A stretch of 64,000 nt of DNA from Blastobasis lacticolella (lineage: Eukaryota; Arthropoda; Insecta; Lepidoptera; Blastobasidae). The stretch covers positions 20,444,563 through 20,508,562 of the forward strand of contig LR990048.1 of the NCBI GenBank assembly GCA_905147135.1, read 5' to 3'. The notes under the pieces were generated by a model. That model saw nothing but the letters and a program-made list of their open reading frames with translations, searched no databases and had not been told where the DNA came from. Positions 63,816 through 64,000 of this stretch are shown one piece after another (position 1 is the stretch's first letter; each line of letters opens with the position of its first letter). Both the position numbers and the translations under genes were made by a program.

Positions 63816-64000
63816 TGTTTTAAACTATAGCGGTTATTATCACACATTTTAAGGGTATGTTCCGGGTTTCCTACAGCGTACCTTAGTTGGCGAATCGCCC
63901 GATATTTTGACGCAGTTGCATGCATCATGGTCACGGGATGACCCGTGTAGGAAACCTGGAACATACCCTTAAAATGTTGTTTTAAAAAGCAGTATTTTGT
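63816..64000. mobile_element. Palindromic element, copy 2
   Basis: TGTTTTAAACTATAGCGGTT, ATTTTAAGGGTATGTTCCGG and inverted GGAACATACCCTTAAAAT. Arms are shorter than in copy 1 because the inner part of the right arm is lost; the element runs up to the window's edge. Confidence 0.78.

Overview
The window looks like lepidopteran (moth or butterfly) nuclear DNA. It is AT-rich, has no operon-like gene packing, and is crowded with 5'-truncated LINE ends (CR1/Jockey-like and RTE-like), tRNA-derived SINEs, MITE-like hairpins, and short repeats of a kind common in moth genomes. The species cannot be named from sequence alone.

Host gene. I can support one host gene, on the minus strand and open at both ends of what I can see. 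It has three exons: 57062-56885, 45007-44868 and 5165-4943 (or to a stop at 4920). All three are open, GC-richer than their surroundings, have good AG/GT borders, and join in phase (1 then 0). The joined product is the second half of one Ig domain and a second Ig domain, in the style of the Beaten path (Beat) family of axon-guidance proteins. The two introns are about 11.9 kb and 39.7 kb, so nearly everything else here is intronic DNA of this gene. The missing 5' exons (signal peptide, first half of Ig1) probably lie beyond the right edge.

Autonomous element. At 31212-35565 there is a Ty1/copia retrotransposon with an uninterrupted 1311-residue polyprotein, two identical 137-bp LTRs, a 5-bp target duplication (GACAA) and a primer site of the copia type. 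It is inserted in a SINE, inside the 39.7-kb intron and on the strand opposite to the host gene.

Repeat families. I use working names. SINE-T has a tRNA-Thr-like head and a (GAT)n-type tail, about 20 copies or fragments. SINE-D has a head like tRNA-Asp/Glu and a TTTA-rich tail. SINE-5S has a head resembling 5S rRNA, three copies. LINE remnants fall into CR1/Jockey-like ends (head to tail or as bare 3' tails), several RTE-like C-termini ending in (GATGA)n, and a few less easily classified ones. Several small elements have terminal inverted repeats: a CpG-rich palindrome at 49711-49880, two related palindromes at 50121-50273 and 63847-63970, and a three-copy family with ends CACAAACTTATCTG.

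Layout. 1-5 kb: LINE ends, SINE-5S, a MITE and the last visible exon. 5-31 kb: dense old repeats, with two local duplications near 8.4 and 9.1-10 kb. 31-36 kb: copia in SINE-D. 36-45 kb: repeats and an array of short palindromes at 37.95-38.13 kb. 45-57 kb: exon 2, hairpin elements, SINEs, exon 1. 57-64 kb: further repeats and hairpins.
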